NCBI GenBank assembly: GCA_028564705.1
Contig: JAPXFQ010002128.1
Coordinates: forward strand, 868,001-932,000
Source: Apricaphanius iberus
Lineage: Eukaryota > Chordata > Actinopteri > Cyprinodontiformes > Aphaniidae
Direction of reading: 5' to 3'
Length of the DNA stretch: 64,000 nucleotides
Part shown: piece after piece, positions 25,590 through 36,401 of the stretch
How positions within the stretch are numbered: the first letter of the stretch is position 1
Layout of the letters: every line of letters starts with the position of its first letter
Program-made: the position numbers and the translations under genes
The notes under the pieces: model-generated
Database searches by the model: none
Seen by the model: the letters and a program-made list of their open reading frames with translations, nothing else
What the model was told of the DNA's origin: nothing

Positions 25590-26394
25590 TTAATCCATCT
25601 TGTTAGCGAGTTATCTCATGTTTCCCATTACTATTGATGGAAGAGATGGTTTGAATTTTCTCTTTCTCTGTCTTCTTTGCACTCCTCCTCTGCATCCACG
25701 CCTACTCGTCCTCAAATCATCAGGGATTTGTGGCTTCAGTTGAGGTATTATTTTAGCTTTTGCAATGTTAATCAGCTGCTCCTGGCTGTAAACCACCCTG
25801 TTGCTACGGTCATGCATCATAACAAATGAGCAAAAACTGAAACATCAACAGCATAAACCCTCACAGGACTAAAACCCACAAAGCACACAGGTCAGAAAAA
25901 TGCAATTCTTCCTTAAGAAAAAGGGGGAAGCAATGTCCAAAAAAATCGGTGGCTGGATCCTTCAAAGGCCATTTTGTCGGCTGGTTACGTCACAGCACCG
26001 CGACTCGGCCAGTCCAAATTCGAAGACTGCTTCAAATGTAGCTGACGAAGCTCTGAAAAAAAATGTAATATTACAAATTTGTACATTTGATCACTAGTCA
26101 TTCAATTGCAGAAATTATCATGAAAGTAGCTATTTTAGGTAGTAACCTGGATTAAATAAAATTACCTCTCAACCAGAGATATAAAACATGGCGCAGTAAA
26201 AAAGGTGAATAAAATACTGGGGAAACTTTCTTCCTTTAGCGTCATCGCGGCTGCTAGGCGACAGGACGTCCGGCAAAGTGGTCTGGTCTACCCGGTCGAC
26301 GAAGGACCCAGCCACTGAGTAGAACGGATCCAACCCTTGCATTTGGGCACACCCAGTATAGGCTGTTTGTGTCCTTGAGGTATTCTGTGTGATG

Positions 26395-27250
26395 TGATTG
26401 CAAGCACATACAAATGTTCAGACCTGGCTTACTGAAAATTGTCTTCAGTTGAACGCTAAAAAGACTGAGACTTTGATAATTACTCCTGAGCGAAAAATCC
26501 CCACCATTAAAACTCTCCTTGGTCCCTTGGCCTCTTCTGTTCAGTTGAGTGTCAAAAATCTTGGTGTTTGTTTTAATCAATCATTGTTGCTTGACAACCA
26601 TTCTAAACTTTTGGTTATTATCATTTGAAAAACATTTTTGAGATCAATTGTATCCAGCTCTGACCTCATTTTGGTGATTCATGCTTTTATTTTGTCTCAT
26701 TAGATTACTGTAATTCCCTTTTTACCTGTTTCAACAAAACTGCTCCGAACCACCTTCCAATGGTTCAGAACGCTGCAGCAAGGCTTTTAACAGGATCTGC
26801 CACGCATTCTTCCATTACACCGATTTTATCATCCTTGCACTGGCTCCCAGTCAAATACAGAGTTGATTTTAAAATTTTAGTTATAACATTTAGAGCTTTG
26901 CATGGACAGGTCCCTTAATGTATTTCTGATCTGCTGTGCTCCTATCAGCCTGTTCGAGAGCTTCTTCCTTGGACCAGAACCTCCTCAAGATTCCTATGAC
27001 CCATTTTAAGACCAGAGGAGACAAGTCTTTTCAGGCTGTGGCTCCAGAGCTTAGGAATGCCCTGCCAACATCCTTGCGTGTGGCCGATTCAAAAGTGGCG
27101 GAAAAGCAGTTGGCGGAAAAGACATTTCTTTTTAGACAAGCTTTTAGTTGATTGGTCTTTGTATGTATGTTCTTGTTTTTACCTGTTTTTATTCTTGTAA
27201 AGCACTTTGTGATTTTATCTATGAAAGGTGCTGTATATAAACAAAGAAAA
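26395..27250 (+). mobile_element. L2-like LINE 3' fragment, decayed
   Basis: The reading TWLTENCLQLNAKKTETLII, followed by VKNLGVCFNQSLLLD, is the RT C-terminal region. The conserved HWLPV-like segment (CTGGCTCCCAGTCAAATAC at 26841) and KTRGDKSFQAVAPELRNALP (27015-27070) follow. It ends GTAAAGCACTTTGTG and GGTGCTGTATATAAA, the typical L2 tail. Multiple frame breaks are present. Confidence 0.8.
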
Positions 27251-27284
27251 AGAAAAAAAGAATGGTAAGAGTATAGTAAGAGTA

Positions 27285-27445
27285 CCCTTGTGGTGGTCCC
27301 CCGCTGCTCAAAAATTGTGGTCTGTGTATCAAGTAGTAATTTATAGACAATTATAGAGGCCTTTACCAGTGTCTGCTGGAGTTTTTGACAAAGGAAATAA
27401 GCTTGAACTGTGTTAAAGGCACTGGAGAAATCAAACATGATCCTC
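27285..27445 (-). mobile_element. LINE fragment (same CR1/Rex1-like family)
   Basis: On the minus strand it reads FDFSSAFNTVQAYFLCQKLQ and TTIFEQRGTTTRVLLLYS, the degenerate RT core. It directly abuts the tail of the plus-strand L2 fragment. Confidence 0.65.
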
Positions 27446-27907
27446 AGTGCTGTCTGCTCTGTTCAGATGATAGAGGGTTTGTTGAAGCAGGTGCAGTGCC
27501 GATGCTCCATCCATGCTCATCACGCAGTCCACTTAAGCTCTAAGTGCCCAGGTGGGGAAACAAAAAAATCAAGCTCATGAAAAATCCTCATAGTTATAAT
27601 AACCATAATATCATAGTAAAAATAAACAAAGGAAAGCATGTTAATAGATTAAAAAGAAAATAAAATTTTTTGCTTGAGTAAAAGATTAATCTCCTGTTTC
27701 CAATCTTCCCATACTATTATTCATTAAAAAATATTATCCAAATAACACTGCTGGGGTTCAGTGAGGGTGACCTAATCTTAGACGGTGTAGGTTTTTGATA
27801 TTTAATTAGTCAAATTTGTATTTGAAGAGTTGTTTTAAGTAATAGGAGTTTGTGATAATGTTGGCATCTTCATAAATTCAGAACAGAAGAAGCTGTTGCA
27901 GAGGTAG

Positions 27908-28903
27908 GGCCGGATTAAAATCACTGACTAATCACTGACTAATCCGTAACCCATTTAAAATTTTTGACTGATTCAATGGCTATCACATAATTAGCTCCGG
28001 CTAAAAAATAGTGAAGAATACATTTGCTTTTCAAACTAAGTATTTGGACCAAGTTAAGAAAAAATATTAGGATCTACATGTTCAGTAAGAAACACATTAG
28101 ACATTAAAGGGTTATTATTTTTAACTATATATATTTTATTCATTATATACATGTCAATTTTAATGCTTATGTTTATCATGTGCCAATGCTGATTTTGTTA
28201 TTCTCGTTAGAAGTGCATAATGTGTGAGAAAAGGGAATAGGCCATATTCAACAGAAACAGGTGTAACAGATGTTTAACCACACAGAGGAACAGTGTGTGC
28301 CTAAGACACAAAAGCTGTGGAGGATGCAACCAGCCTGACACGTGAGACAGAAGAGCAGAAAGATAACTTGTTTTTGTAACATAATCCTCATAACGGATGG
28401 AATAGACCAATCATGTGCAAATGTAAAATTGGGTGATGTGTGTTCACGGATGATTAGTTGAATGTGAGATGATATTAACGCCTCAGATATGTGATAAAAT
28501 ATAGAAATGTGTTGGTCAAATAAGAAAGCGCTCAGACTAAATGTACCGGCCAAGAGTCAATGGTTCTGTAACGGAATATTTGAACTGTTTTAATAAAGTT
28601 GAAAAACTGGATTCCTCTCCTCTGATCTCTGATAAAGGTAACAGGCATGGAATTATATGACTGGCTTCTAAGTAAGGCATTTAGTTCCAACAACATGCAG
28701 CACAAGAGGTGTATATACCCACAAACAAATCACTACAAATTTGCAACATATGAGTACATTGTCCTGTGTGTTTCAGAAATGCCCCGCCTCGGACACTGAA
28801 ACACTCCGACAGCCAGATTACCAGAGTAGCTCACAAATTTTAGCAGGGGGGACAGCACAACATATTTATACTTAGGACACCCAAACGGCTGGAACCGGCC
28901 CTA
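27908..28903. mobile_element. non-autonomous hAT-like element
   Basis: The ends TAGGGCCGG and CCGGCCCTA are perfect 9-bp inverted repeats. The flanking octamers TGCAGAGG and AGCAGATG agree at 6 of 8 positions, compatible with an aged 8-bp target duplication. A fragment with the same right end (GGGCACCCAAATGGCAAGCA) occurs at about 47130-47195. Confidence 0.6.
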
Positions 28904-29424
28904 AGCAGATGTATGATGGCATCTTGAACTCCAACTCTACAGTGATAAGCAAACTAGTTTGCTTCTTAGCCAGATGCTTCTACATGAGTCTCTCCAGGAC
29001 CTGCATGATTTGGGATGTCCGGTTTATAGCTGTTGGTGACTGATAGGGGAATGTAGACATACAAACAAGTAGGCACAGAATTGAAACATACACAAACAAG
29101 CAGGCACAAATTGCAGAGACATAAAAAAAGGTCAAGCAATAAAACAGTGAAAGTTGACACAAAGAAATAATCATGTAGAGGCCACATTGAGGCACATACA
29201 GGACATGACATTGAAGCAGGCAGTAGAGAACAAGTGGCAGAAGCATGACCATGTCACGTATAGTGCACATCACATCCATAGGATTAATGTGTGCAGTTAT
29301 AATTGTCGTTTAGCCAGTTTTTAAGGTGTGTAGTAAAAGTATAATAAATATGTATGTTTTTAATTGTAATGGGCAATGAGTTCCAGTTTTGTATTGCAGT
29401 AACAGAAAATGATGATTGACCATG

Positions 29425-29530
29425 TTGTCTTCAACAATGCTGAAACGTTCTCCTGGGTGAGGCTAAGGTTAAAGAGGCCCTGTAGATACTTTTTTGTAAA
29501 GAAACCAATCTTGTTGGACTGTGCACTACG
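29425..29530 (-). mobile_element. short LINE fragment
   Basis: On the minus strand it reads GLFNLSLTQENVSALLKTTW, matching the segment FNLSLTQEKVPVLWKTSC of the LINE at 23600. No ends are recognised. Confidence 0.6.
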
Positions 29531-29782
29531 ACCGGTCCTGGGGAAACAGACCAACATTATAAAGTTACCACTGCTAGACTAATGAGACCATGTTCCAAAG
29601 TTTAAAAGTTTTACTACAGGTCCCCTCCATTCTCAGTTCTCCATTCTAAAATGTCCCGAGATTCACCAGACATCTTTGAAGCGATAAATATATAAAAGGA
29701 AATTGCAGGGTGAAGCAGACAGTAATATGTATGTAAACACAGTTTTGAGGCTGTAACTAGTAACAGAAAACACACTCACTGC

Positions 29783-29972
29783 TCACCTTATTAGGTACAC
29801 CTATACAACTGCTCGTTAATGCAAATTTCTAATCAGCCAATCACATGACGGCAGCTTAATGCATTTAGGAATGTAGACATGGTCAAGATGATCTGCTGCA
29901 GGTCAAACCGAGCATCAGGATGGGGAAGAAATGTGATTTATGTGACTTTGAACGTGGCATGGTTGTTGTTTG
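29783..29972 (+). mobile_element. Tc1-like transposon 5' fragment
   Basis: TTATTAGGTACACCTATACA and the later ATGGGGAAGAAATGTGATTT (from 29920) are the 5' region and transposase start of a common fish Tc1-like element (reading MGKKCDLCDFERGMVV). It breaks off into a GT microsatellite (29965-30015). Confidence 0.65.
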
Positions 29973-30432
29973 TGTGTGTGCGTGGGTGTGTGTGGGTGTG
30001 TGTGTGTGTGTGTGTAGCCACTGGAATGGACTGGGAGCTTCTACAGGGTTTCTTTTATAGACGTGTGTATAGATGTGGCTTTTTAAATCAGATGGATTAA
30101 TTACATTTTATTTAGGGTTGTCAAAAGAGACTGAATCCAACGCATATTTTATTTGTGCAAGAGAAAAAACTATTATTGTTTTCTCGTAAAATAGGGCTGT
30201 AAATAATTTTGCAAGGAACTGTAAAACAGCACATGGTCCCAATGGTTTGTAACATCACAATGATATCACCATAGAAACATAATGATGTATTAAAGTTATT
30301 GCAAAACATGGAATGTGATGATGTCATAGTCACTGATGTTACTGTTGCAGTACTTTATTTTTTTTTGCTGTCACTTTCGATACATATTGTAAAGGAATCT
30401 AATAGAAACTTATTTTTGGAAAGTGTTTCAAA

Positions 30433-31974
30433 ATGTTTCAATCTACTAATTCTCCCCTGACCAAGACCCTGCAGAGGTCAGAGAAGAACGAGAAAATGCT
30501 CATGGAGGAAAACAAGAAATGTAAGAGGGAAATTGCTAATCTTGTTGAAAACAATTTAAAACTACAAAAAGAGAATGGCTTGCTCAAAGAAGAATTAAAA
30601 ATACATAGGTCTTCCAATAACAAAATAAATGAACTGCAAGAGATCATTTCAGCCTTGCAGAAACAACAACTAGAGAAGGTTGAAAGTCTGAGCAGAATTC
30701 AAGAGCAAAACTCGGCTCTACAAAAGGAAATCCAGACTCTTTGCGACAAAAATGCCATACAGACAATATGGCGGGAACAGCAAGCAAGAGATCTGGAAGG
30801 TTTTGACCAGTTAAAAAAAGAAGCTAAATTAATGAGAATAGACATAAATCAGTTAAAACATCAAAATGAATATTTTGGCAAGAAAGATCAGGAAAACCAA
30901 AATAAAATAGGAGAACTGCAGAACCTCCTACAGAATGAGTGCACAAAGAATAAAAACATCCAGGAGGCATTAAATAATGAAAAGCTTAGCAGACATCATT
31001 TCTCAGAAAAGACCTTGGCAGATTTGAACAATAAAGTACAGAGCTTACAAACAGAAAAAGATGGACTATTGGGTGAACTGAAAAAATCCAGAAACCATTC
31101 AAAGTCATTTAAAAAAGACAATGAAATGTTGACAGAAGAGATTCGCAGAGAGAGCTTGAAGAACAAAAAGCTGTCTGAATTAGTTGAGGTGAGAACCGCA
31201 GAGAGAGACAAACTCAAGAGGGAACAACAGTCCAAAGATCTTTACTTACAAAATATGGAAGAAGAAGCTGTAAAGGCTCGGAAAATCATAGATGGGATGC
31301 AGCTGGAATTGGAAAAACTCTATCATGCATTTGAAAATGATCGGGAGAGAAACACAGGAGTGGTGTCGAGCTTTAATCAGGAAAATCAGTGTCTGAAGAA
31401 GGAAGTGAAAGAAAGGGAGGACAATGAACAAAAGCTCGAGATCCAAGTGTCATCCTTCAAGGATCAGGTCCGACACATTGAGGGCAAACTGTGCGACGTT
31501 CAGACAGATTTCAGTAAGTCAGAAAAAGAAAATGCTTTACTGAAAAAGGTCAAGATGAGTTTAGAGAATGAGATCAGTGAGATCAAGGCAGAACTCGAAA
31601 CCATCAAATCTGAAAATCAGTCTTTAAATGATCAGCTGGAGCAGATGAGGAAGCAAATGGAGGAAATGGAAGTAAAAGAGAAGGAGAAACTGTCAGTAGC
31701 TGATAGAGAGCTGACTAAGGTTAGAGACACAGTGTCAGTGATAGAGGTTGGGAGGCGAAAGCTTGCCAAGGAGCTGGAGGAGTGTCAACAGGTTGTTCTA
31801 CAGAACAGCAGAAAGTTAAACCAACTAGAAAATGAAAAGTCCATGCTGGAAGAGAAGGAAAAAAAGCTAACTGAGGAAAGCAGCAATCTCCATGAGGAGA
31901 ATAAAAAACTTAGGCAGTTTGAGTCGTATTGGTTGTTTTTGTCCGATTCAATAATTGGCCCAAAAAATGATTAA
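30433..31974 (+). CDS. 513-residue coiled-coil protein, unassigned
   Basis: A single uninterrupted frame of 513 codons, far longer than chance in this AT-rich DNA. ATG 30433 has A at -3, and an in-frame TAG lies 30 bases upstream, so this exon has its own start. The protein is almost wholly heptad-rich coiled coil (about residues 15-495), rich in Lys, Glu, Gln, Asn and Leu. There is no membrane segment, signal peptide or recognisable catalytic motif. The last 20 residues (QFESYWLFLSDSIIGPKND) lose the heptad pattern, so the frame may run past a donor or a retrocopy breakpoint near 31918. It sits alone between erlin2 and add2. I do not recognise the family. It could be a real intronless gene, one large exon of a bigger gene, or a retrocopy. 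Confidence 0.6.
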   Translation: MFQSTNSPLTKTLQRSEKNEKMLMEENKKCKREIANLVENNLKLQKENGLLKEELKIHRSSNNKINELQEIISALQKQQLEKVESLSRIQEQNSALQKEIQTLCDKNAIQTIWREQQARDLEGFDQLKKEAKLMRIDINQLKHQNEYFGKKDQENQNKIGELQNLLQNECTKNKNIQEALNNEKLSRHHFSEKTLADLNNKVQSLQTEKDGLLGELKKSRNHSKSFKKDNEMLTEEIRRESLKNKKLSELVEVRTAERDKLKREQQSKDLYLQNMEEEAVKARKIIDGMQLELEKLYHAFENDRERNTGVVSSFNQENQCLKKEVKEREDNEQKLEIQVSSFKDQVRHIEGKLCDVQTDFSKSEKENALLKKVKMSLENEISEIKAELETIKSENQSLNDQLEQMRKQMEEMEVKEKEKLSVADRELTKVRDTVSVIEVGRRKLAKELEECQQVVLQNSRKLNQLENEKSMLEEKEKKLTEESSNLHEENKKLRQFESYWLFLSDSIIGPKND

Positions 31975-32018
31975 GATTCCCTTCCCTAAAAACACAATCA
32001 AAAAAAGCCTAAATACAC

Positions 32019-32038
32019 ACACACACACACACACACAC
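32019..32038. repeat. (AC)n microsatellite
   Basis: About ten AC dinucleotides just downstream of the coiled-coil ORF. Confidence 0.9.
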
Positions 32039-32136
32039 ATTCAGGCACTTATATAAGTAGATGTGTTTTTTATATTTAAATAACTATACATTACTGTTCT
32101 TGCCTAAAGTTAGGAGTTTTATGTTCATACATATGT

Positions 32137-32205
32137 GGCAAGGTGCACAATGAGGGCCCAGGCGGGATTTGATCCCACAACTCCGCCCTCGTTGTGCACC
32201 TTGCC
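32137..32205 (-). repeat. 21-bp-stem hairpin within an inverted tRNA-like SINE piece
   Basis: The arms 32137-32157 and 32185-32205 are complementary at 20 of 21 positions, with a 27-nt loop. On the minus strand the unit reads GTTGTGGGATCAAATCCCGC, a degenerate tRNA B-box/T-arm. It is closely similar to plus-strand 32408-32450, so the two are oppositely oriented copies of one tRNA-derived repeat. Confidence 0.7.
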
Positions 32206-32370
32206 TCATTTGGCTTTGCTGGCAGGATACATGTGATACTGGTAAAAATCCCATGGACTCAAAATTGGCTGCAACCTGCGTGGAAGCACGAGGACATGCT
32301 TGTGATAAGAGGGGGAGAGATGTGACAGTGTCGAGGGCCTGTCACTGTGGCTCCAATTGATGATATCCCT

Positions 32371-32460
32371 TTGGCTGAATGCTTAGCGCGCATGACTATC
32401 ACCCGGTAGTCGTGGGATTGAATCCTGCCCGGCTGTTGTCGTGCGCTTTGCCATACACAC
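32371..32460 (+). mobile_element. tRNA-derived SINE head (pseudo-tRNA)
   Basis: GGCTGAATGCTTAGCGCGC is A-box-like and GTCGTGGGATTGAATCCTGC is B-box-like, giving a degenerate pol III promoter. It has no acceptor stem or standard T-loop GGTTCGA, so it is not a functional tRNA. Confidence 0.55.
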
Positions 32461-32577
32461 ATGACGTACCATAATATATGACGTTTTTTTTTTTGTTTTT
32501 TTTTTCACGTAACTATACATGAATCTTTTCAACTAAACAAATGTTTTATATTAATGCAACCATAAGGGGTCACAAAG

Positions 32578-32705
32578 CAGTGATTTCTTTTGCCGGTCCC
32601 AAGTCCGGAAAAATGCAGAGGGCTGTGTCAGGAAGGGTATCCAACATAAACGCTAAATATGGGTGTGATGATAAGAGCCACCACCACACAGGGGAAAGAT
32701 GAGTT
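32578..32705 (+). mobile_element. retroposon 3' tail fragment
   Basis: GCCGGTCCCAAGTCCGG and GTGTCAGGAAGGGTATCCAA are a phrase widely repeated in fish genomes at the 3' ends of RTE-like LINEs and derived SINEs. I infer the class from recall only. Confidence 0.45.
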
Positions 32706-32944
32706 ATGCACACTTCCACAACAGTTATTCATGTAGTTGATTTTTGGTTAGAGATATATCTACATACTAATCAAATTATTTAGTTTTTTTGTTTGAATTT
32801 ATTAAAGTTCAGCAAGATTGATTAAACTATATGCACGCACATTTAGGTACTCTTTTTGTAAGTACTTTTTCCTTTTGTTTTTTTTTTTTATGGCATTTGT
32901 TAATCAATTTTTGTGTCCATTACTCCATACCTGGTATGAGTGTG

Positions 32945-33130
32945 CATCAGGCCTGATCTCACGGTGAGGCGTCTTTCCAGCATTATGACCCTCACCTCTG
33001 GAAGAGCCTGTCGAAGGACCTCAGGGCAGCAGGGAACCATGTTTTTAGGAGCAGGTTCAAGACTCACCTTTTTTAGCCTAGCTTTTAGCTGATTATTATT
33101 TATTAATATCAGTTTAATTGCTCTGCAGGT
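32945..33130 (+). mobile_element. L2-like LINE 3' fragment
   Basis: The segment reads LWKSLSKDLRAAGNHVFRSR followed by FKTHLF and a stop, the C-terminus of L2-type ORF2. No other domains remain. Confidence 0.7.
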
Positions 33131-33439
33131 TTTACCTGATTAAATTTTAACAGTATTTTACACTAAAAATATTAAATTTTATTAGTGTTTTATTATCTTA
33201 TCATATTTATCTCTTGTTTATTTTAATATTCTAACTTATTTTAATCTTCCCTATAGTGTTTCCTCTGTGCAAAACCCCTCGCATTGGGAGCGATGAGCGG
33301 CTGTGGTCTGGGCCTTGTATTCTCTGAGCGTCCCGTATCGGTTGTGTAGTCTGATCACACTCAGGACATGTGTCATTTTTGACACATCTGTTTTTGCAGT
33401 GTATAAAGCAGGTAGTGCCCAAACGCTTCATTGAATACT

Positions 33440-34395
33440 GATTACAGTAACTATTAAGCCCCGTTCTGGTGAAGCGATCTCTGACCGTTGTTCAGCTGAC
33501 CAATCAAGCATATGTTCTACGTTGACGGATATTTAGAAAATGGACCTCTACTCCCTCCGTCCTTGCGTAGGTGACGTAGAGCCTTGCGTCGACGGATTAT
33601 GGCGCCGCAATAGTGTCTGGAAAAAGCTGAATATTACTGCTTAACACATTTCTTTTTTACTGTCATTTAGCAGCTTTAATGTTCAAAGTGGAAGCTGCTG
33701 TCAGGATAGTACTTACAACTGCTGCATGTACAGCAGTGTGCATAGTCAGGTGTTTGGGACACCTGAATTAGAATCAGAAAACAATATAAAGCAGACGATA
33801 TAAAAATACGCAAACCTGAACGTTTTTTGAAACATATTCTCTAAATAACAAATATATGCTAACAAAGACCATGAACACTGCTGAGCCTCACAAACTGTCA
33901 GTTGCTGCAGGAATACAGGCTTTCATCGAAGCGTCCGGGTTTAATCTTCTAATCAATCAACAATCTCTTTTGTTTTTCGGGTTTCTTTTTCAGAGGGAAT
34001 TCTAAAAAACTTTTTATCAGATCCCTAATGAACTGTACAGTCGACTACACAGCAAGATTAAACTATCTGCTTCGCTAAATCCTCCTCCAAAAATGCAAAA
34101 CAATCAAATTATAGTTAAAATTCGCTGTTTCAACATGATGCAATGCGAGGAGACATTAACATTGAAGTCACAAAAGATTTGCTTTTAGAACACTTTTATG
34201 GTTAAATGATCTAGGGCTGATGTTAGACTGACAAGTCACAGACGTGTGCTCTCCATTTCGTACGATGGATAGTTGAAAAAATTTTGCTCTTGTCCGCGTT
34301 TTCTTCCGTGAGTGATAGAGAGCCCATGCGTAGACGGATAATGGTGTTGTAGGTCTGTGCACCGATGCAGATGGAGAAGTATAAACTGGACTTTA
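33440..34395. repeat. MITE copy or copies, TAAAGYCYAGTTTATAC family
   Basis: 33460-33620 is the complement of the left inner part of the copy at 62.9 kb (GTCGACGGATTATGGCGCCG against CGCCATTATCTGTCGACG). 34170-34395 ends in AGAAGTATAAACTGGACTTTA, the terminal repeat. The orientation pattern suggests two pieces or an internal rearrangement. Confidence 0.55.
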
Positions 34396-34414
34396 AGAGT
34401 TCAGTAGTAGGAAT

Positions 34415-34527
34415 TAGGGCTGCACAATTAATCGGATTTTGATCGTGATCACGATTTTGGTGACCACAATTAAATGAACCTCTGCAGTAACATATTTAGC
34501 TTGTACTTTTAAATATATATATATATT

Positions 34528-34560
<33 letters not shown>

Positions 34561-34888
34561 GTGTGTATTTATATATTTTTATATATGTGTGTATTTATAC
34601 ACACACACACATATATATATAGATGTATTTATACACACACACATATATACATATATATACTGTATATATTGGAGTTTGTTCTTGTTAGTTTTTTTGCATT
34701 ATTAATCATCTATTCTAATCTTAAGTTTTATTTTCCACATTTTTTTTAACATTTTTAAAAGTTTATAATTGGTGCAATAAAAATAGATATTTTACAGGAC
34801 TGGATGAATAATTGTGATTAATAATCGTGATTACAATATTGATCAAAATAATCGTGATTATTTTTTTGGACATAATCGTGCAGCCCTA
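34415..34888. mobile_element. non-autonomous hAT element (TAGGGCTGC ends)
   Basis: The left end TAGGGCTGCACAATTAATCG and right end AATCGTGCAGCCCTA are inverted repeats. The flanking octamers GTAGGAAT (34407-34414) and GTAAGAAT (34889-34896) differ at one base. The interior contains TA/CA microsatellite DNA (34516-34670). No ORF is present. Confidence 0.8.
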
Positions 34889-35429
34889 GTAAGAATACTG
34901 CAAAAGTAACGCAAAAAAACATATTCAAGAAACAATAATACATCTTGTGTCATTTGTGTTTGTTAATAGAGCCTTTAGAACAATTTTAGCTTCTTGTTCC
35001 CGTGATATAGGTGGAATGTTAAAAATTCATGATTTTTCACTTTTCATTTTAAGGACTCTCAACACAGAGGTTTTAGTATTTTGGTGTTTTTACGGTCCTT
35101 TAGTTAAAGCACTACACTAGGTTGGACCGGTGTTTGAAAAATTTAAAGTATAAAGCAAACACAGAGGCGTACACAGAGACGTTGCTCAGTGGACTTGAAA
35201 CCTAACTGCATCTTTAATGACTGATACATTGCAACCTTGCAACACTCACATATACATTCTTATAGAAAATTAATACAAACCAAAGAGCCAACATCACACA
35301 TCAGCAGTTTGATAACAGCTACTGGTTCAAAACAAAAAATATTACATGGAAAGAGGTCTTCTGCACATGTATGTTTTAAAATCAAACAAGAAAAGTGGAA
35401 TATCGGTTACTCTCAGTATATTCAGATTG

Positions 35430-36141
35430 TATTAACAAGCAACCATTTTTATTAGCCTTTGTGGTTGATTAAAGATTCAACTGCAGCTTGACTTGTAGCC
35501 AGCTAGTATTTCCCTTCTTTCTTTTAGCTCTATAGTAATAAATCAGAGCACAATCAATAGTTATCAGAAGATTTCTACAAGTACTGCAACTGTCCTCACA
35601 GACTAAACTTGCAACATCTATATGATAACTACAACCAAAAGCTGAGAGAAATGTATAATGATGAAAGAATAAGACGTGCAAGAACATTTATCTACCTATG
35701 TTAAGTGCTATACATGGATAACAGACTTTACCTTCGAATGTTTATTCTTAGAAAAACTAAAGTGTCACTTATACAGGATCCAAATCACAGGCCCGCTTTA
35801 AAGAAGAAAGATGGCTGAATCCCTGTACAGTGAGGTGAAGTAACAAACTGATTGTACAGACTTGTGGATTACAGAAACCATGAAAGTGATCACAAGTAGT
35901 GAGTCAAACTGGGTGGGTGATTTGTATCCGACCTCAATCAGATAGTTGGTGAAAATAATTACAGGATCTCTTTAACTTGCCTTATGAATCACCACAAACA
36001 TCAAATTCAGTGGCTAACAGTGGTACTCTGTTGATATTGAAATGGCTCTGAATGTTTGTGATGCGATTCCATCTACTGCTCCATCACACACGATGACCTA
36101 TATAGCACTTCAGCAAGGTCTGACGTGTCTGTGTGACCATC
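35430..36141 (-). other. add2: add2 3' UTR (proposed)
   Basis: It follows the add2 stop TGA at 36144-36142. The first clear poly(A) signal on the minus strand is AATAAA at 35453-35448, giving a UTR of about 0.7 kb. Its end is inferred, and longer UTRs are possible. Confidence 0.4.
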
Positions 36142-36401
36142 TCAGGTCTCTACTTTCTCCTTCTGCTTCTTGCTCTTTTTCAAGAATGATGGTGGCTTGA
36201 ACTTCTTTTTCTTCTTGGATGGAGACTTGCACGGCGAGCCCTCGGGGGTGCCGCCTTGCGGTTTGATTGGCGGCACAGTAGGAGTAAAGGACGTGTCGTT
36301 GGTCGAAAGCGCCTTCATCCCTTCCTCTAGTTCTTTTGTCACCTGTTTTTCCTCCTCCCCTCCGTTCTGAATGACCGGAGAGTCGTTCTGCACCTCCACT
36401 G
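36142..36401 (-). CDS. add2: add2 last coding exon (MARCKS-related tail)
   Basis: 260 bp coding, acceptor GTTGCAG. It begins [15 protein letters not shown] and ends [18 protein letters not shown], then [10 protein letters not shown] and a stop. The basic tail binds calmodulin and carries the PKC/PKA serine in this family. Here KPPS replaces the usual RTPS. Confidence 0.96.

Larger units (their letters stand above)
22546..25830 (-). mobile_element. CR1/Rex1-like LINE, decayed, split by a nested TTAA element
   Basis: Read on the minus strand. The N-terminal part of ORF2 is at 25820-25600 (ending RGCRGG...LPSIVMGNM). The 1,023-bp TTAA element follows, then ALTRTQPQYRECSVTCFTET at 24520-24460. 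Further on are a PNNKPWITSELK segment (24240-24207), the reverse-transcriptase entry region AGPDGVSPRVLKT (near 23700), a degenerate APQG-like region (about 23370-23350), LNVNKTKDMIVDFRR (near 23150) and a C-terminus YRKSFLPKAIMYYNNS (near 22640). The 3' end reads ATCAATAAAGTATTTTTTAA with AATTAA-like repeats. Several frameshifts and stops, plus an internal deletion near 23530, make it inactive. Confidence 0.82.

Noticed and set aside
33231..33431. Minus-strand 66-codon Cys-rich frame (CFIHCKNRCVKNDTCPEC...)
   Set aside because: Cysteine spacing fits no known finger, there are no splice signals, and it lies beside L2 and MITE fragments. Likely chance.
36170..36370. Plus-strand frame opposite the add2 last exon
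   Set aside because: Complement of the conserved MARCKS-related tail; no independent coding evidence.
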